A stretch of DNA of 64,000 bases from positions 28,536-92,535 of the forward strand of contig CAZZUX010000002.1 in the NCBI GenBank assembly GCA_964657395.1. The letters are read 5' to 3'. The notes beneath the pieces are model-generated. The model was not told where the DNA came from, made no database searches, and worked only from the letters and a program-made list of their open reading frames with translations. This DNA comes from G963692885 sp964657395 (GTDB lineage: Bacteria; Acidobacteriota; Terriglobia; Terriglobales; Acidobacteriaceae). A program made the translations under genes and the position numbers. This document shows, one piece after another, positions 51,965 to 60,348 of this stretch (positions are counted from its first letter, which is position 1; every line of letters begins with the position of its first letter).

Positions 51965-53310
51965 GAAGACTTTTCGGAACAGACGGTATTCGGGGCGTCG
52001 CAGGCGAGGCTCCGCTGGATCGCAGGACGATTTTCGCTGTCGGCACAGCCCTCGGACAGCTCCTGTCAAAACAGTTCTCCTCGCCGGTTGTGCTGCTCGG
52101 CGCCGACACCCGGGAGTCCAGCCTCTGGATCAGCGGAGTCATTGCAGCGGGCCTGGTCCGTGGAGGCGCGACAGTCAGCAACGCCGGTACCATCACGACC
52201 CCTGCGATCGCATACCTGACGAACAAGCATGGCTTTGCGGCAGGCATCGTGATCTCCGCGTCGCACAATCCCTGGCAGGATAACGGCATCAAGGTGTTTG
52301 CCAGTGACGGCTACAAACTGCCCGACACGATAGAGCTTGGGATCGAAGATGAGATTTTCGCGCGGTTGAATGATCCGGCATTTGTGTTGGAAGGCGCCTG
52401 CACACCACCGACGGTCGAAGAAGCCTATCGCCTGGAGTATGAACAGTATCTTCGCGCAGCGGTGCCGGGACTCAGCCTCGCGGGTAAGAGCATCGTGATC
52501 GACTGCGCGAATGGCGCAGCCTCTGCGATAGCTCCGGAGTTGTTCGAAGAGTTTGGCGGCACACTCCACCTCACGCATACGCGACCGAATGGCCGCAACA
52601 TCAATGCAGAATGCGGAGCCCTTCATCCCGAGATTGTCGCTGGAGAAGTAAAAAGTCTTGCCGCCGATTATGGAGTGACCTTCGATGGCGATGCCGACCG
52701 CGTCTTGTTCGCGGATGCGAACGGCCACGTGGTCAACGGGGATGCGCTGCTGCTGATGGCTGCCCGCGATCTGCAATCGCGAGGCGAGTTGAATCACAAC
52801 GTCGTGGTTGCAACTACGATGTCGAACATGGGTCTGGAGGCGGCGCTGCGACGCGATGGCATCCAGATGCTGCGTGCACCTGTTGGTGACAAGTACGTGT
52901 TGCAGATGATGAAGGAGAATCGCGCATCGCTGGGCGGCGAGCAATCGGGTCACATCCTGTTTCCTGCGAAGGCAACAACCGGTGACGGCCTGCTGACTGC
53001 GTTGATCATTCTCGACATCATCCAGCGTTCCGGCAAGCCGCTCCACGAACTTTGCGCCGATCTGAAGGTGTTTCCGCAGGTGATCGTGAACGTGCGTGTG
53101 CGGGAAAAAAAGCCGCTCGACGGAGTAGCCTCTGTGGTCGACTCGATCGCCGCAGCGGAGAAAGATCTGCATGGCAATGGCAGGGTGGTGGTGCGCTACT
53201 CAGGTACAGAAGCATTGGCGCGGGTGATGATTGAGGCCGAGTCGGAGGAGCAGATGCGTCGGCATGCTGACTCTATCGCCGGCGCGATACGGGATGAACT
53301 CGGAGTCTAG
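51961..53310 (+). CDS. glmM: Phosphoglucosamine mutase
   Basis: GlmM converts glucosamine-6-phosphate to glucosamine-1-phosphate, feeding peptidoglycan and lipopolysaccharide synthesis. The 449-residue protein has the phosphoserine motif ISASHNP (Ser101), the magnesium loop FDGDADRVL and the sugar-binding GGEQSGH. It starts at an ATG overlapping the xseA stop. It converges on polA with 15 bases between. Confidence 0.97.
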   Translation: MRRLFGTDGIRGVAGEAPLDRRTIFAVGTALGQLLSKQFSSPVVLLGADTRESSLWISGVIAAGLVRGGATVSNAGTITTPAIAYLTNKHGFAAGIVISASHNPWQDNGIKVFASDGYKLPDTIELGIEDEIFARLNDPAFVLEGACTPPTVEEAYRLEYEQYLRAAVPGLSLAGKSIVIDCANGAASAIAPELFEEFGGTLHLTHTRPNGRNINAECGALHPEIVAGEVKSLAADYGVTFDGDADRVLFADANGHVVNGDALLLMAARDLQSRGELNHNVVVATTMSNMGLEAALRRDGIQMLRAPVGDKYVLQMMKENRASLGGEQSGHILFPAKATTGDGLLTALIILDIIQRSGKPLHELCADLKVFPQVIVNVRVREKKPLDGVASVVDSIAAAEKDLHGNGRVVVRYSGTEALARVMIEAESEEQMRRHADSIAGAIRDELGV

Positions 53311-53325
53311 TCTGATCGACAAACA

Positions 53326-56112
53326 TCAATCCATATCGCGCCAGTTCGCGCCGACACCTACGTCTGCAACAATCGGCACCTTCAACTGGATCACGCCTTC
53401 CATCTCTTCCTTGACCATGGATTTGAGTTCCTCGACTTCAGCGCGTGGAACGTCGAAGAGCAATTCGTCATGCACCTGCAAGGTCATCACTGCTTTCAGC
53501 CTGGCGGTACGCATACGCTCGTCGATGCGCAGCATGGCGATCTTGATCAGATCGGCGGCTGTACCCTGCAGCGGCGTGTTGACGGCTGTGCGCTCTGCAA
53601 AGCCACGCAGGTTCGCATTGCGGCTCTGGATGTCCGGGATAGGACGCACGCGGCCGAAGAGTGTGCGCACGCTTTGTTTCTGTCGCGTCTCTTCAAGCAC
53701 ACGGTCAATGTAGGCACGGACGCCGACATAGCGGGCAAAATACGTCTCGATGTACAAGCGCGCTTCATTCTGGTCGATGCCCAGCTGCACAGCTAGACCA
53801 AACGGCGAGATGCCATAGACAATGCCGAAGTTGACGGCCTTCGCACGATTGCGGGTTTCTTTGGTCATAGCAGCGGGAGAAATGCCAAAGACTTCTGATG
53901 CAGTAAGCGTATGAATATCCTCGTCATGCGTGTAGGCGTGGACGAGCAGCGGGTCTTCGGAAAAATGCGCCATGAGGCGTAATTCGATTTGCGAATAATC
54001 CGCCGAAATCATTACATTTTCTGGTGCAGCAATGAAGGCCGCACGAATCTCACGACCCAGTTCCGTCTTGATCGGGATGTTCTGCAGATTCGGATTGGTG
54101 GACGACAAACGGCCCGTGGAAGTGCCCACCTGGTTGAACGTTGTGTGCACCCGCCCCTGCGCGTCGGCAAGCAGTGGCAGCGAGTCGACATAGTTCGATT
54201 TCAATTTTGCAAGCTGACGATACTCCAGGACCATGCGAGGCACAGGATTGTGCTGCGCCAGGTCCTCCAGGATATCCATCGCAGTCGAAACAACTTTGCC
54301 CTTGCCGTACTTGATTGGCTTGGGCAGTTGCATCTTGTTGAAGAGGACGTCGCCAAGCTGCTTGGGTGAATTGATATTGAAGCGATGGCCGGCAAGTGCG
54401 TAAATTTCCTCACCGACACGATGCATCTCGCTTGCAAGATGATGAGCCATTTTGTCCAGCACACCACGATCGATCCGGACACCAGCTTCTTCCATGCGAA
54501 GCAGGACGGGCGTGAGCGGAAGATCGATCGTCCTGTACACGATCTCGGTGTCAAGTGTTTTTACTTCTTTGCGCAGCATGGGCGCCAGCTGCCAGATGGC
54601 ATGAGCGGCTTCTGTCAACTGCTTCTCTGCCAACTCCTGCAAAGGCCTGCTGGTGAAGCGAGCCACAACGTCAGCAAGCCGGTGCGTGGAGTGCGTCGGA
54701 TTCACCAGGTAGGAATAAAGCATGATGTCATCACGCACGCCTGCCATCTCAATGCCATGCTGGCCAAGAACTCGCAGAGTGCCCTTCAGATCATGGACCG
54801 CCTTGGGAATCTGGGCGTCCGCCAACAAGCTTCGAAGCTCAACCGCATAAGGTTCATCCAGCTTCAACAGCAGTGCTTCATCGGCGCCGGCTGACACTGC
54901 GAGATGGAGCACCCGTGCAGCGGGTTCGGTCTCTTCAGGCGGGCTGTCAAACATGTCGAGCATGGACATGGTCTGCAGGACGGGCGCTTCTTCCTCGATG
55001 GCTTCTGTCTCGGCAGCGGCAATCTGCTCCGTCAACGTTTCAAGGAGTGAGGCGTCGAGGGCAAGCGCGAAGCCATGCTCGCGAGCGCTGTCGCTAAAGC
55101 GCTTCCAGGCTGCGGCGTCCGGCGTCAGAAGGTGGTCCAGCGTGTTCGTCTGAACATCCGGCGCAAGCTCCTTCAGCATGGTCGTGAATTCAAGCTCGTT
55201 GAACAGTGCGCGACAGGCACTGGTATCCGGGGGCAGTGTACGCATGGCTTCAAGGTCGAGCGCCATTGGCACGGCGCAGTCGATCGTCACCAGCTCCTTG
55301 CTGAGCAGGATGGTGTCGCGATTATTCTGCAGAGACTCCCGGTAGGTTTTGCGCTTGATCTCGTCGGCATGATCAAGAACTCCTTCCACGCTGCCGTACT
55401 GCTGGATCAGTTCAACCGATCCCTTGTCGCCGATACCCGGCGCACCCGGAATGTTGTCGATCGAATCTCCGCGCAGCGCCATGACATCGATCACCTGCTC
55501 AGGCGGCACGCCGAGCGTCTCTACAACCTTGTCGCGATCGAGAACCAGGTTGTCCTTCATCGGGTTCATCACCTTCACGTGATCGGAGACCAGCTGCAGC
55601 ATGTCCTTGTCATTCGAGACGATGTACACAGGATGGCCGGCTTCGGCGGCCTTACGCGAGAGCGTCCCGATCACGTCATCGGCCTCGAAGCCTTCTGACT
55701 GAAGGATGGGAATGTGGAAGGCCTCGAGCGACCGCCGGATATACGGAAGCTGCTGTGCAAGATCCGGAGGCATCACTGTACGGTTGGCCTTGTAGCCGTC
55801 ATAAGCTATGTCTTCAAAATCTTTGAGTTTTGAATTCCAGCGTCGCAGGGTCGTGATCGACTTCGCGCGTTCATCGCGAAACACGGGTGCGCTGGTATCG
55901 AAGATGGCAGCGAAATATTCCGGTGAGAAGTCGCGCCGCAGCTTGTTGATCATGTTGACGAAGACGAAGGTTGCTGCGGTTGGTATGCCGTTGCGCGTGG
56001 ACATGGGACGCTGCCGCTGCATCGCGTGATAAGCGCGGAAGATAAAGGACATGGAATCAAGGAGGAAGACCGGTTGCTTATCGTGGCCGGACTGCTTTTC
56101 TGCTTTTGCCAT
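53326..56112 (-). CDS. polA: DNA polymerase I with degenerate proofreading domain
   Basis: A 928-residue polymerase. The 5'-3' exonuclease domain occupies about 1-310 (SNDKDMLQLV, GDSIDNIPGAPGIGDKG). The polymerase domain has the DYSQIELR motif A, the O-helix RAKAVNFGIVYG and the QVHDELLF motif C. The intervening 3'-5' exonuclease-like region lacks key residues: at the Exo I position Asp353 is followed by Ser355 instead of Glu, and at the Exo II position Asp424 of E. coli appears as Thr445. Proofreading is therefore likely lost. It lies just downstream of queA on the minus strand. Confidence 0.96.
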   Translation of the reverse strand: MAKAEKQSGHDKQPVFLLDSMSFIFRAYHAMQRQRPMSTRNGIPTAATFVFVNMINKLRRDFSPEYFAAIFDTSAPVFRDERAKSITTLRRWNSKLKDFEDIAYDGYKANRTVMPPDLAQQLPYIRRSLEAFHIPILQSEGFEADDVIGTLSRKAAEAGHPVYIVSNDKDMLQLVSDHVKVMNPMKDNLVLDRDKVVETLGVPPEQVIDVMALRGDSIDNIPGAPGIGDKGSVELIQQYGSVEGVLDHADEIKRKTYRESLQNNRDTILLSKELVTIDCAVPMALDLEAMRTLPPDTSACRALFNELEFTTMLKELAPDVQTNTLDHLLTPDAAAWKRFSDSAREHGFALALDASLLETLTEQIAAAETEAIEEEAPVLQTMSMLDMFDSPPEETEPAARVLHLAVSAGADEALLLKLDEPYAVELRSLLADAQIPKAVHDLKGTLRVLGQHGIEMAGVRDDIMLYSYLVNPTHSTHRLADVVARFTSRPLQELAEKQLTEAAHAIWQLAPMLRKEVKTLDTEIVYRTIDLPLTPVLLRMEEAGVRIDRGVLDKMAHHLASEMHRVGEEIYALAGHRFNINSPKQLGDVLFNKMQLPKPIKYGKGKVVSTAMDILEDLAQHNPVPRMVLEYRQLAKLKSNYVDSLPLLADAQGRVHTTFNQVGTSTGRLSSTNPNLQNIPIKTELGREIRAAFIAAPENVMISADYSQIELRLMAHFSEDPLLVHAYTHDEDIHTLTASEVFGISPAAMTKETRNRAKAVNFGIVYGISPFGLAVQLGIDQNEARLYIETYFARYVGVRAYIDRVLEETRQKQSVRTLFGRVRPIPDIQSRNANLRGFAERTAVNTPLQGTAADLIKIAMLRIDERMRTARLKAVMTLQVHDELLFDVPRAEVEELKSMVKEEMEGVIQLKVPIVADVGVGANWRDMD

Positions 56113-56133
56113 TGAGACTCTCAGCTTTCAAAC

Positions 56134-57213
56134 TTATGAGATGAACATACAGTCGCCATAGGAAAAGAATCGATAACGTTCGGCGACAGCATGGCGGTAG
56201 GCGGCCAGTGTGTGCTCGATACCCGCGAAGGCGGCGACAAGCATCAGCAGGCTGGATTGAGGCAAATGAAAGTTCGTAAGAAGGGCGTCGACAATCTGAA
56301 AACGGTAGCCCGGTGAGATGAAGATGCTGGTCGACCCGGCATGTCCGCTTAGAGCCTGCCCGGATGCGGCTTGTGCACAGTGCTCCAGTGTGCGGACGGT
56401 CGTCGTGCCTGCAGCGACAATGCGCCGTCCCTGCTGCTTCGCATCGTTGATTGCCTGCGCGGTGGCTGCCGGCAAAGTGTATCGCTCGGCGTGGAGTTGC
56501 ACATCGGCAACATCTTCCACACGCAGGGGCTGAAACGTTCCAAGCCCTACGTGAAGCGTGACGTAGCAGATGTGGACGCCGCATGCCCGAATGCGTTCAA
56601 GGATTGCGGGCGTGAAATGAAGCCCAGCCGTTGGAACGGCGACCGAACCACCGTGTTGCGCAAACACAGTCTGGTAGCGTTCGCGATCGCTGGTGTCGTC
56701 GGCGTGGCGAATGTAGGGAGGCAAGGGTATGTGGCCGAAGGCTTCGAGAGTGTTGAAGAAATCCTGTGTCGGTGTGAACTGCAGCACGCGTTCTCCAAAC
56801 TCGCCGCGCTCAATCACTTCTGCTTCAAAGATTCTGTCTGCATGCTGGTTCTCTCGCGGAATAAAGCGCAGACGTTCACCGACAGGAACCTTTTTGCCCG
56901 GCCTGGCGAGAGCTTTCCATTGCCACGGGCCAATCTCTTCTGTAAGCAGAATCTCGATGCGGCCGGGCTCGCCTGGTTGACGGGAATCGCGGCTTGCACG
57001 CTGCGCGAAGAGCCTCGCTGGAATCACGCGGCTGTCATTCAGAACCAGCACATCGCCGGAACGGAGGAGTCCTGGCAATCCCTCAAAGACAGAATCGTCC
57101 CATGATCCCGTCGCACGATCGAGCACAAGCATCCGCGCCGCCTCCCGCTGCGGAGCCGGCTGCTGTGCGATCAGATCTTCGGGGAGGTCATAGCTGAAAT
57201 CGGAAACAAGCAC
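56134..57213 (-). CDS. queA: S-adenosylmethionine:tRNA ribosyltransferase-isomerase
   Basis: QueA transfers and isomerises the ribosyl part of SAM onto preQ1 in tRNA, a step in queuosine synthesis. The 359-residue protein has the typical N terminus VSDFSYDLPEDLIAQQPAP, the RMLVLDR motif, and the GLHFTPAILERI and PGYRFQIVDALLTNFHLPQSSLLML blocks. The start is GTG without a Shine-Dalgarno site; a TAGAAT box ends seven bases upstream. It sits between the DUF374 gene and polA. Confidence 0.96.
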   Translation of the reverse strand: MLVSDFSYDLPEDLIAQQPAPQREAARMLVLDRATGSWDDSVFEGLPGLLRSGDVLVLNDSRVIPARLFAQRASRDSRQPGEPGRIEILLTEEIGPWQWKALARPGKKVPVGERLRFIPRENQHADRIFEAEVIERGEFGERVLQFTPTQDFFNTLEAFGHIPLPPYIRHADDTSDRERYQTVFAQHGGSVAVPTAGLHFTPAILERIRACGVHICYVTLHVGLGTFQPLRVEDVADVQLHAERYTLPAATAQAINDAKQQGRRIVAAGTTTVRTLEHCAQAASGQALSGHAGSTSIFISPGYRFQIVDALLTNFHLPQSSLLMLVAAFAGIEHTLAAYRHAVAERYRFFSYGDCMFIS

Positions 57214-57220
57214 TCTGGTT

Positions 57221-57226
57221 ATTCTA
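57221..57226 (-). promoter_or_regulatory. -10 box directly before queA
   Basis: TAGAAT on the minus strand at 57226-57221 is a good -10 box; the -35 region is weak. Transcription would begin at about the queA GTG itself (57213), which lacks a Shine-Dalgarno site, so a leaderless mRNA is possible. Confidence 0.4.
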
Positions 57227-57264
57227 AGGGCGCGCGCTGTCCACGCTGATGCGGGGGACGAAAG

Positions 57265-57963
57265 TCAGCTGTGCGGATTCGGCCCGCCCGGCGCCTGCTG
57301 AAACTCTGCTTCGGCCAGGTGCCTGGCCTTTTCGCAGCCGGCCTCTACAGCAAGCCTGGCTGCTTCAAAGGCGGCTTCATCCAGCACGCGCGGTATGGAT
57401 ACAGGCCGCGCCCAGCCGATGGCCACGCGCGAAAATGGTTTGGGAATCAGGAAGCCGTCCCAGGAGTTCAGTACCCACGCTCGCTGCGGCAGTACGTAGA
57501 ACGGGCACACTGGCTTGCCTGTCAATTGTGCAAGCTTGATGGTGCCTGGCTTGAGCTGATAGCGCGGCCCACGCGGACCATCGGCAGGAAAGACCGCCGG
57601 ACTGCCGGCTTCAATGCCGCGGGCAAGTGCGCGCAGGCCTGCCATGCCTCCGCGGGAACTGGAGCCACGGGCAGTAAGGAAGCCCAACCGCTCGATGGTA
57701 CGGGCAATCAGTTCCCCGTCGAAGCTTGGGCTTACCAGCAGCGTCGCTCGCTGGCGCCCTTTGAAGCGGCAGGCGCTCGGCAGCAGGCAGCGATGCCAGA
57801 ACGGCCAGATGTCGGAAGTGTCCGGTGCGGCGGGTGCGGCGCCAGGCTCGCAGACATCGGTGTAGCGCAGAGTCGCAGCCAGTATCCGGATGAGCCACGA
57901 GGCAAGCCGTGGAACGATGCCGAGCATCACGCGACGGCTGAAGGAATATCCGGTCTTCGCCAC
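57265..57963 (-). CDS. DUF374 lysophospholipid acyltransferase-like protein
   Basis: A 232-residue protein with a hydrophobic N terminus (MLGIVPRLASWLIRILAATL). It has the DUF374 pattern: IWPFWHRCLLP, then SPSFDGELIARTIERLGF, RGSSSRGG and PADGPRGPRYQLKPG. These motifs occur in a group of acyltransferase-fold proteins of the envelope with lipid-A or Kdo-related roles. The exact acyl acceptor is unknown. It follows the ABC permease gene by three bases and precedes queA. Confidence 0.87.
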   Translation of the reverse strand: MAKTGYSFSRRVMLGIVPRLASWLIRILAATLRYTDVCEPGAAPAAPDTSDIWPFWHRCLLPSACRFKGRQRATLLVSPSFDGELIARTIERLGFLTARGSSSRGGMAGLRALARGIEAGSPAVFPADGPRGPRYQLKPGTIKLAQLTGKPVCPFYVLPQRAWVLNSWDGFLIPKPFSRVAIGWARPVSIPRVLDEAAFEAARLAVEAGCEKARHLAEAEFQQAPGGPNPHS

Positions 57964-57966
57964 TGG

Positions 57967-59217
57967 CTAGCTGTAGCGCATCCAGCGAATCACCTCGGGC
58001 AGGTTGGGCCGCTTGCCATACATCAGGATGCCGATTCGGTAGATACGGGAAGCCAGCCACAGGACGATGTAAATGGCCACGACCATCAACACGATGGATA
58101 AGGCGAGCTGCCATACCGGTGGCATCTGCACGCCCATCCTGAGACACATGATCAATGGCGTGCACGGAGGAAAGAGGGACATGCCGATCGAAAGCGCCGA
58201 GCCTGGATTGGAGAGGACGTAGCTGAACATGGTGAAGGACACGATGAGCGGCAGGGTGATGATGATGGAGAACTGGTTCATCTCCTGCTCGGTCGACATG
58301 CATGCGCCCAGGCCGCAGCTCAGCGAGCTGTAGAAGAGAAATCCAAGAACGAAGTAGATTACGAAAAAGATGAGCAGGGTTGGTGGGATGTGCAACGGAA
58401 TGCTGCCACCGCTCAGCTGCGATCCGGCATACAGGGCACCCACAGCGAACCAGATGCCGAGTTGCGTAAGGGCAGCCGCCCCCACACCCAGCAGCTTGCC
58501 GATCATCATGGATTCGGCTTTGACGCTCGAAAGCATGACTTCAAAAATGCGTGAGGTCTTTTCTTCGATGACCGAGCGTCCGACGTTCAATCCGTAGAAG
58601 AGGATGGAAAAGTACAGCAGCATCATCATTGCGTAGGCAGCCCAGAAATTCTGATCCGAATTGGAGGTGACTGCCTGCCCGTTCTTCACCTGTAGCGTCT
58701 TGATGTCGATCGATTGCAGCAGCTGGTTCACAGCATCTGCACTCATACCGTGCTGTTGTAATTGTTTCCGCAGCAACGCCTGTCGCACGGCCCGCTGCAT
58801 GGTGCTGTCGTTACTCAACGATGTGGAGGAGCGGGATGCATAGGATGTTCTCGGCTGCAGCTGGCCTGGCACGACTTCCAGCCAAAGGTAGCCATCAATC
58901 TCCTTGTCATCCACGCGCTTTGTTAAAACATCCAGATCAGACGGACTTGCCGGAGCTTTTACATCGATCTGCTTCGGTGCCTGTTTCTGCGTAGCCAGGT
59001 CGCCGCGTACGCTTTCGGCCAACTGGGCATCGTTGGAAGCAATCACGACATGACTGTCGCCTGCGAGGTGCGTCGCAGAGAAGATAGAGACGCCGGTGAT
59101 TGCACCAAAGATCAACGGGATCAGGACAGTGCTGATCTTGAAGGCTTTGGAGCGGATGCGCTCCAGATATTCCCGCTTCGCGATCAGCAGTGCATTCTGC
59201 ATCAGGGTGCTAGGCAT
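57967..59217 (-). CDS. ABC transporter permease (NatB/ABC-2 type)
   Basis: A 416-residue membrane protein. One N-terminal transmembrane segment (about 26-50) is followed by a large extracytoplasmic domain (about 50-190) and five to six further hydrophobic segments (about 197-405), typical of NatB-like permeases. It overlaps the ATPase gene by eight bases and forms the second half of an exporter whose substrate may be sodium, a drug or a peptide. Confidence 0.9.
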   Translation of the reverse strand: MPSTLMQNALLIAKREYLERIRSKAFKISTVLIPLIFGAITGVSIFSATHLAGDSHVVIASNDAQLAESVRGDLATQKQAPKQIDVKAPASPSDLDVLTKRVDDKEIDGYLWLEVVPGQLQPRTSYASRSSTSLSNDSTMQRAVRQALLRKQLQQHGMSADAVNQLLQSIDIKTLQVKNGQAVTSNSDQNFWAAYAMMMLLYFSILFYGLNVGRSVIEEKTSRIFEVMLSSVKAESMMIGKLLGVGAAALTQLGIWFAVGALYAGSQLSGGSIPLHIPPTLLIFFVIYFVLGFLFYSSLSCGLGACMSTEQEMNQFSIIITLPLIVSFTMFSYVLSNPGSALSIGMSLFPPCTPLIMCLRMGVQMPPVWQLALSIVLMVVAIYIVLWLASRIYRIGILMYGKRPNLPEVIRWMRYS

Positions 59218-60178
59218 TTACCGTGCCTCCGACGATCTGTATGAAGATCTCTTCCAGGGATGGCTCAACCAACTCGTACTTCAACACCTGGACGGCTTGC
59301 GCGAACAGTCGCAGCAGCGCCTGCGTATCGGCTCCCGGCTTCAAATGGATCTCTGCCCGCCGACCGTAATTTGTCACCGACTCTGTCGATGCTTTGACGA
59401 GAGGATCGGACAAAAACGCCGAGTCCCCTTCGTAGTCGAGCACGATGCGATTGCGTGGATACTGGCTCTTGATCTCGCGCATACTGCCATGCAGTACCGG
59501 CCTGCCGCCGTTCACCAGGCAGATGGAATCGCAGAGCTTCTCCACCTGGTCCATGCGGTGCGTGGAAAACAGGATGGCCTTGCCTTCCCGGCGGAGGTCC
59601 AGCAATGTGTCCTGCAGCAGCGTTGCATTGACCGGATCAAGGCCGGAGAAAGGTTCATCCATGATCAGGAAGTCGGGATCGTGCAGCAGTGTGGAGATGA
59701 ACTGAATCTTCTGCTGCATGCCTTTCGAAAGTTCTTCAGTCTTCTTCTCCATCACGTCGCTGATAGCCATACGCTCGCACCATTGCTGAGCCCGCAGCCG
59801 CGATGTAGGTGCGTCCAGGCCGCGGATTTGTCCCATGAAGATCAGCTGGTCGAGCACCTTCATCTTCTTATAAAGGCCGCGCTCCTCCGGCAGGTAGCCG
59901 ATGCGCGTGAGGTGGTCACGGGAGAATGGTTGACCGAAGAGTCTGACCTGGCCGAAATCTGGCAGAGTGATGCCGACGATCATGCGGATGGTGGATGTTT
60001 TGCCCGAGCCATTCGGTCCCAGCAAACCGAACATGCTGCCGGCCTCAATCGACAGACTGAGATCCTGCATGGCTATTTTCTTCCCGTATGACTTGGAGAT
60101 ACGGTCAAGTTGCACGATCGTTGCAGCCGGCGCGCGAAGAGTGGGTAGAGCTGATGACTCCTGCATAGATAGCGACAA
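59210..60178 (-). CDS. ABC transporter ATP-binding protein (NatA-like)
   Basis: A 322-residue ATPase with Walker A GPNGSGKT, the LSKGMQQK signature, Walker B FLIMDEPFSGLDP and a conserved STH His. A C-terminal domain of about 80 residues (DUF4162-like) follows. I keep the TTG start at 60178, which has GGAGG five bases upstream, rather than the ATG at 60166, which has no ribosome site. It is the first gene of the ABC-DUF374-queA-polA run on the minus strand. Confidence 0.92.
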   Translation of the reverse strand: MSLSMQESSALPTLRAPAATIVQLDRISKSYGKKIAMQDLSLSIEAGSMFGLLGPNGSGKTSTIRMIVGITLPDFGQVRLFGQPFSRDHLTRIGYLPEERGLYKKMKVLDQLIFMGQIRGLDAPTSRLRAQQWCERMAISDVMEKKTEELSKGMQQKIQFISTLLHDPDFLIMDEPFSGLDPVNATLLQDTLLDLRREGKAILFSTHRMDQVEKLCDSICLVNGGRPVLHGSMREIKSQYPRNRIVLDYEGDSAFLSDPLVKASTESVTNYGRRAEIHLKPGADTQALLRLFAQAVQVLKYELVEPSLEEIFIQIVGGTVNA

Positions 60179-60348
60179 GCAGGCCTCCAGGTTGACGGCA
60201 GTGTACTACGCTGGGCATGCAGGCAAGGCACACAGGTAGTAAGCCCTGCCGGGTCGGGAAAGTACTTACTGACGGTTAGAGCAGGTTTGCCCATCAAGGC
60301 AATCGCCGTTCCATGGCGGCGGCAACGCAAATGCTCTAGCATCGCAGA

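Noticed and set aside
52066..53172. Long antisense open frame (368 aa) inside glmM
   Set aside because: Composition is that of a complementary-strand shadow in high-GC DNA; glmM motifs on the other strand are complete.
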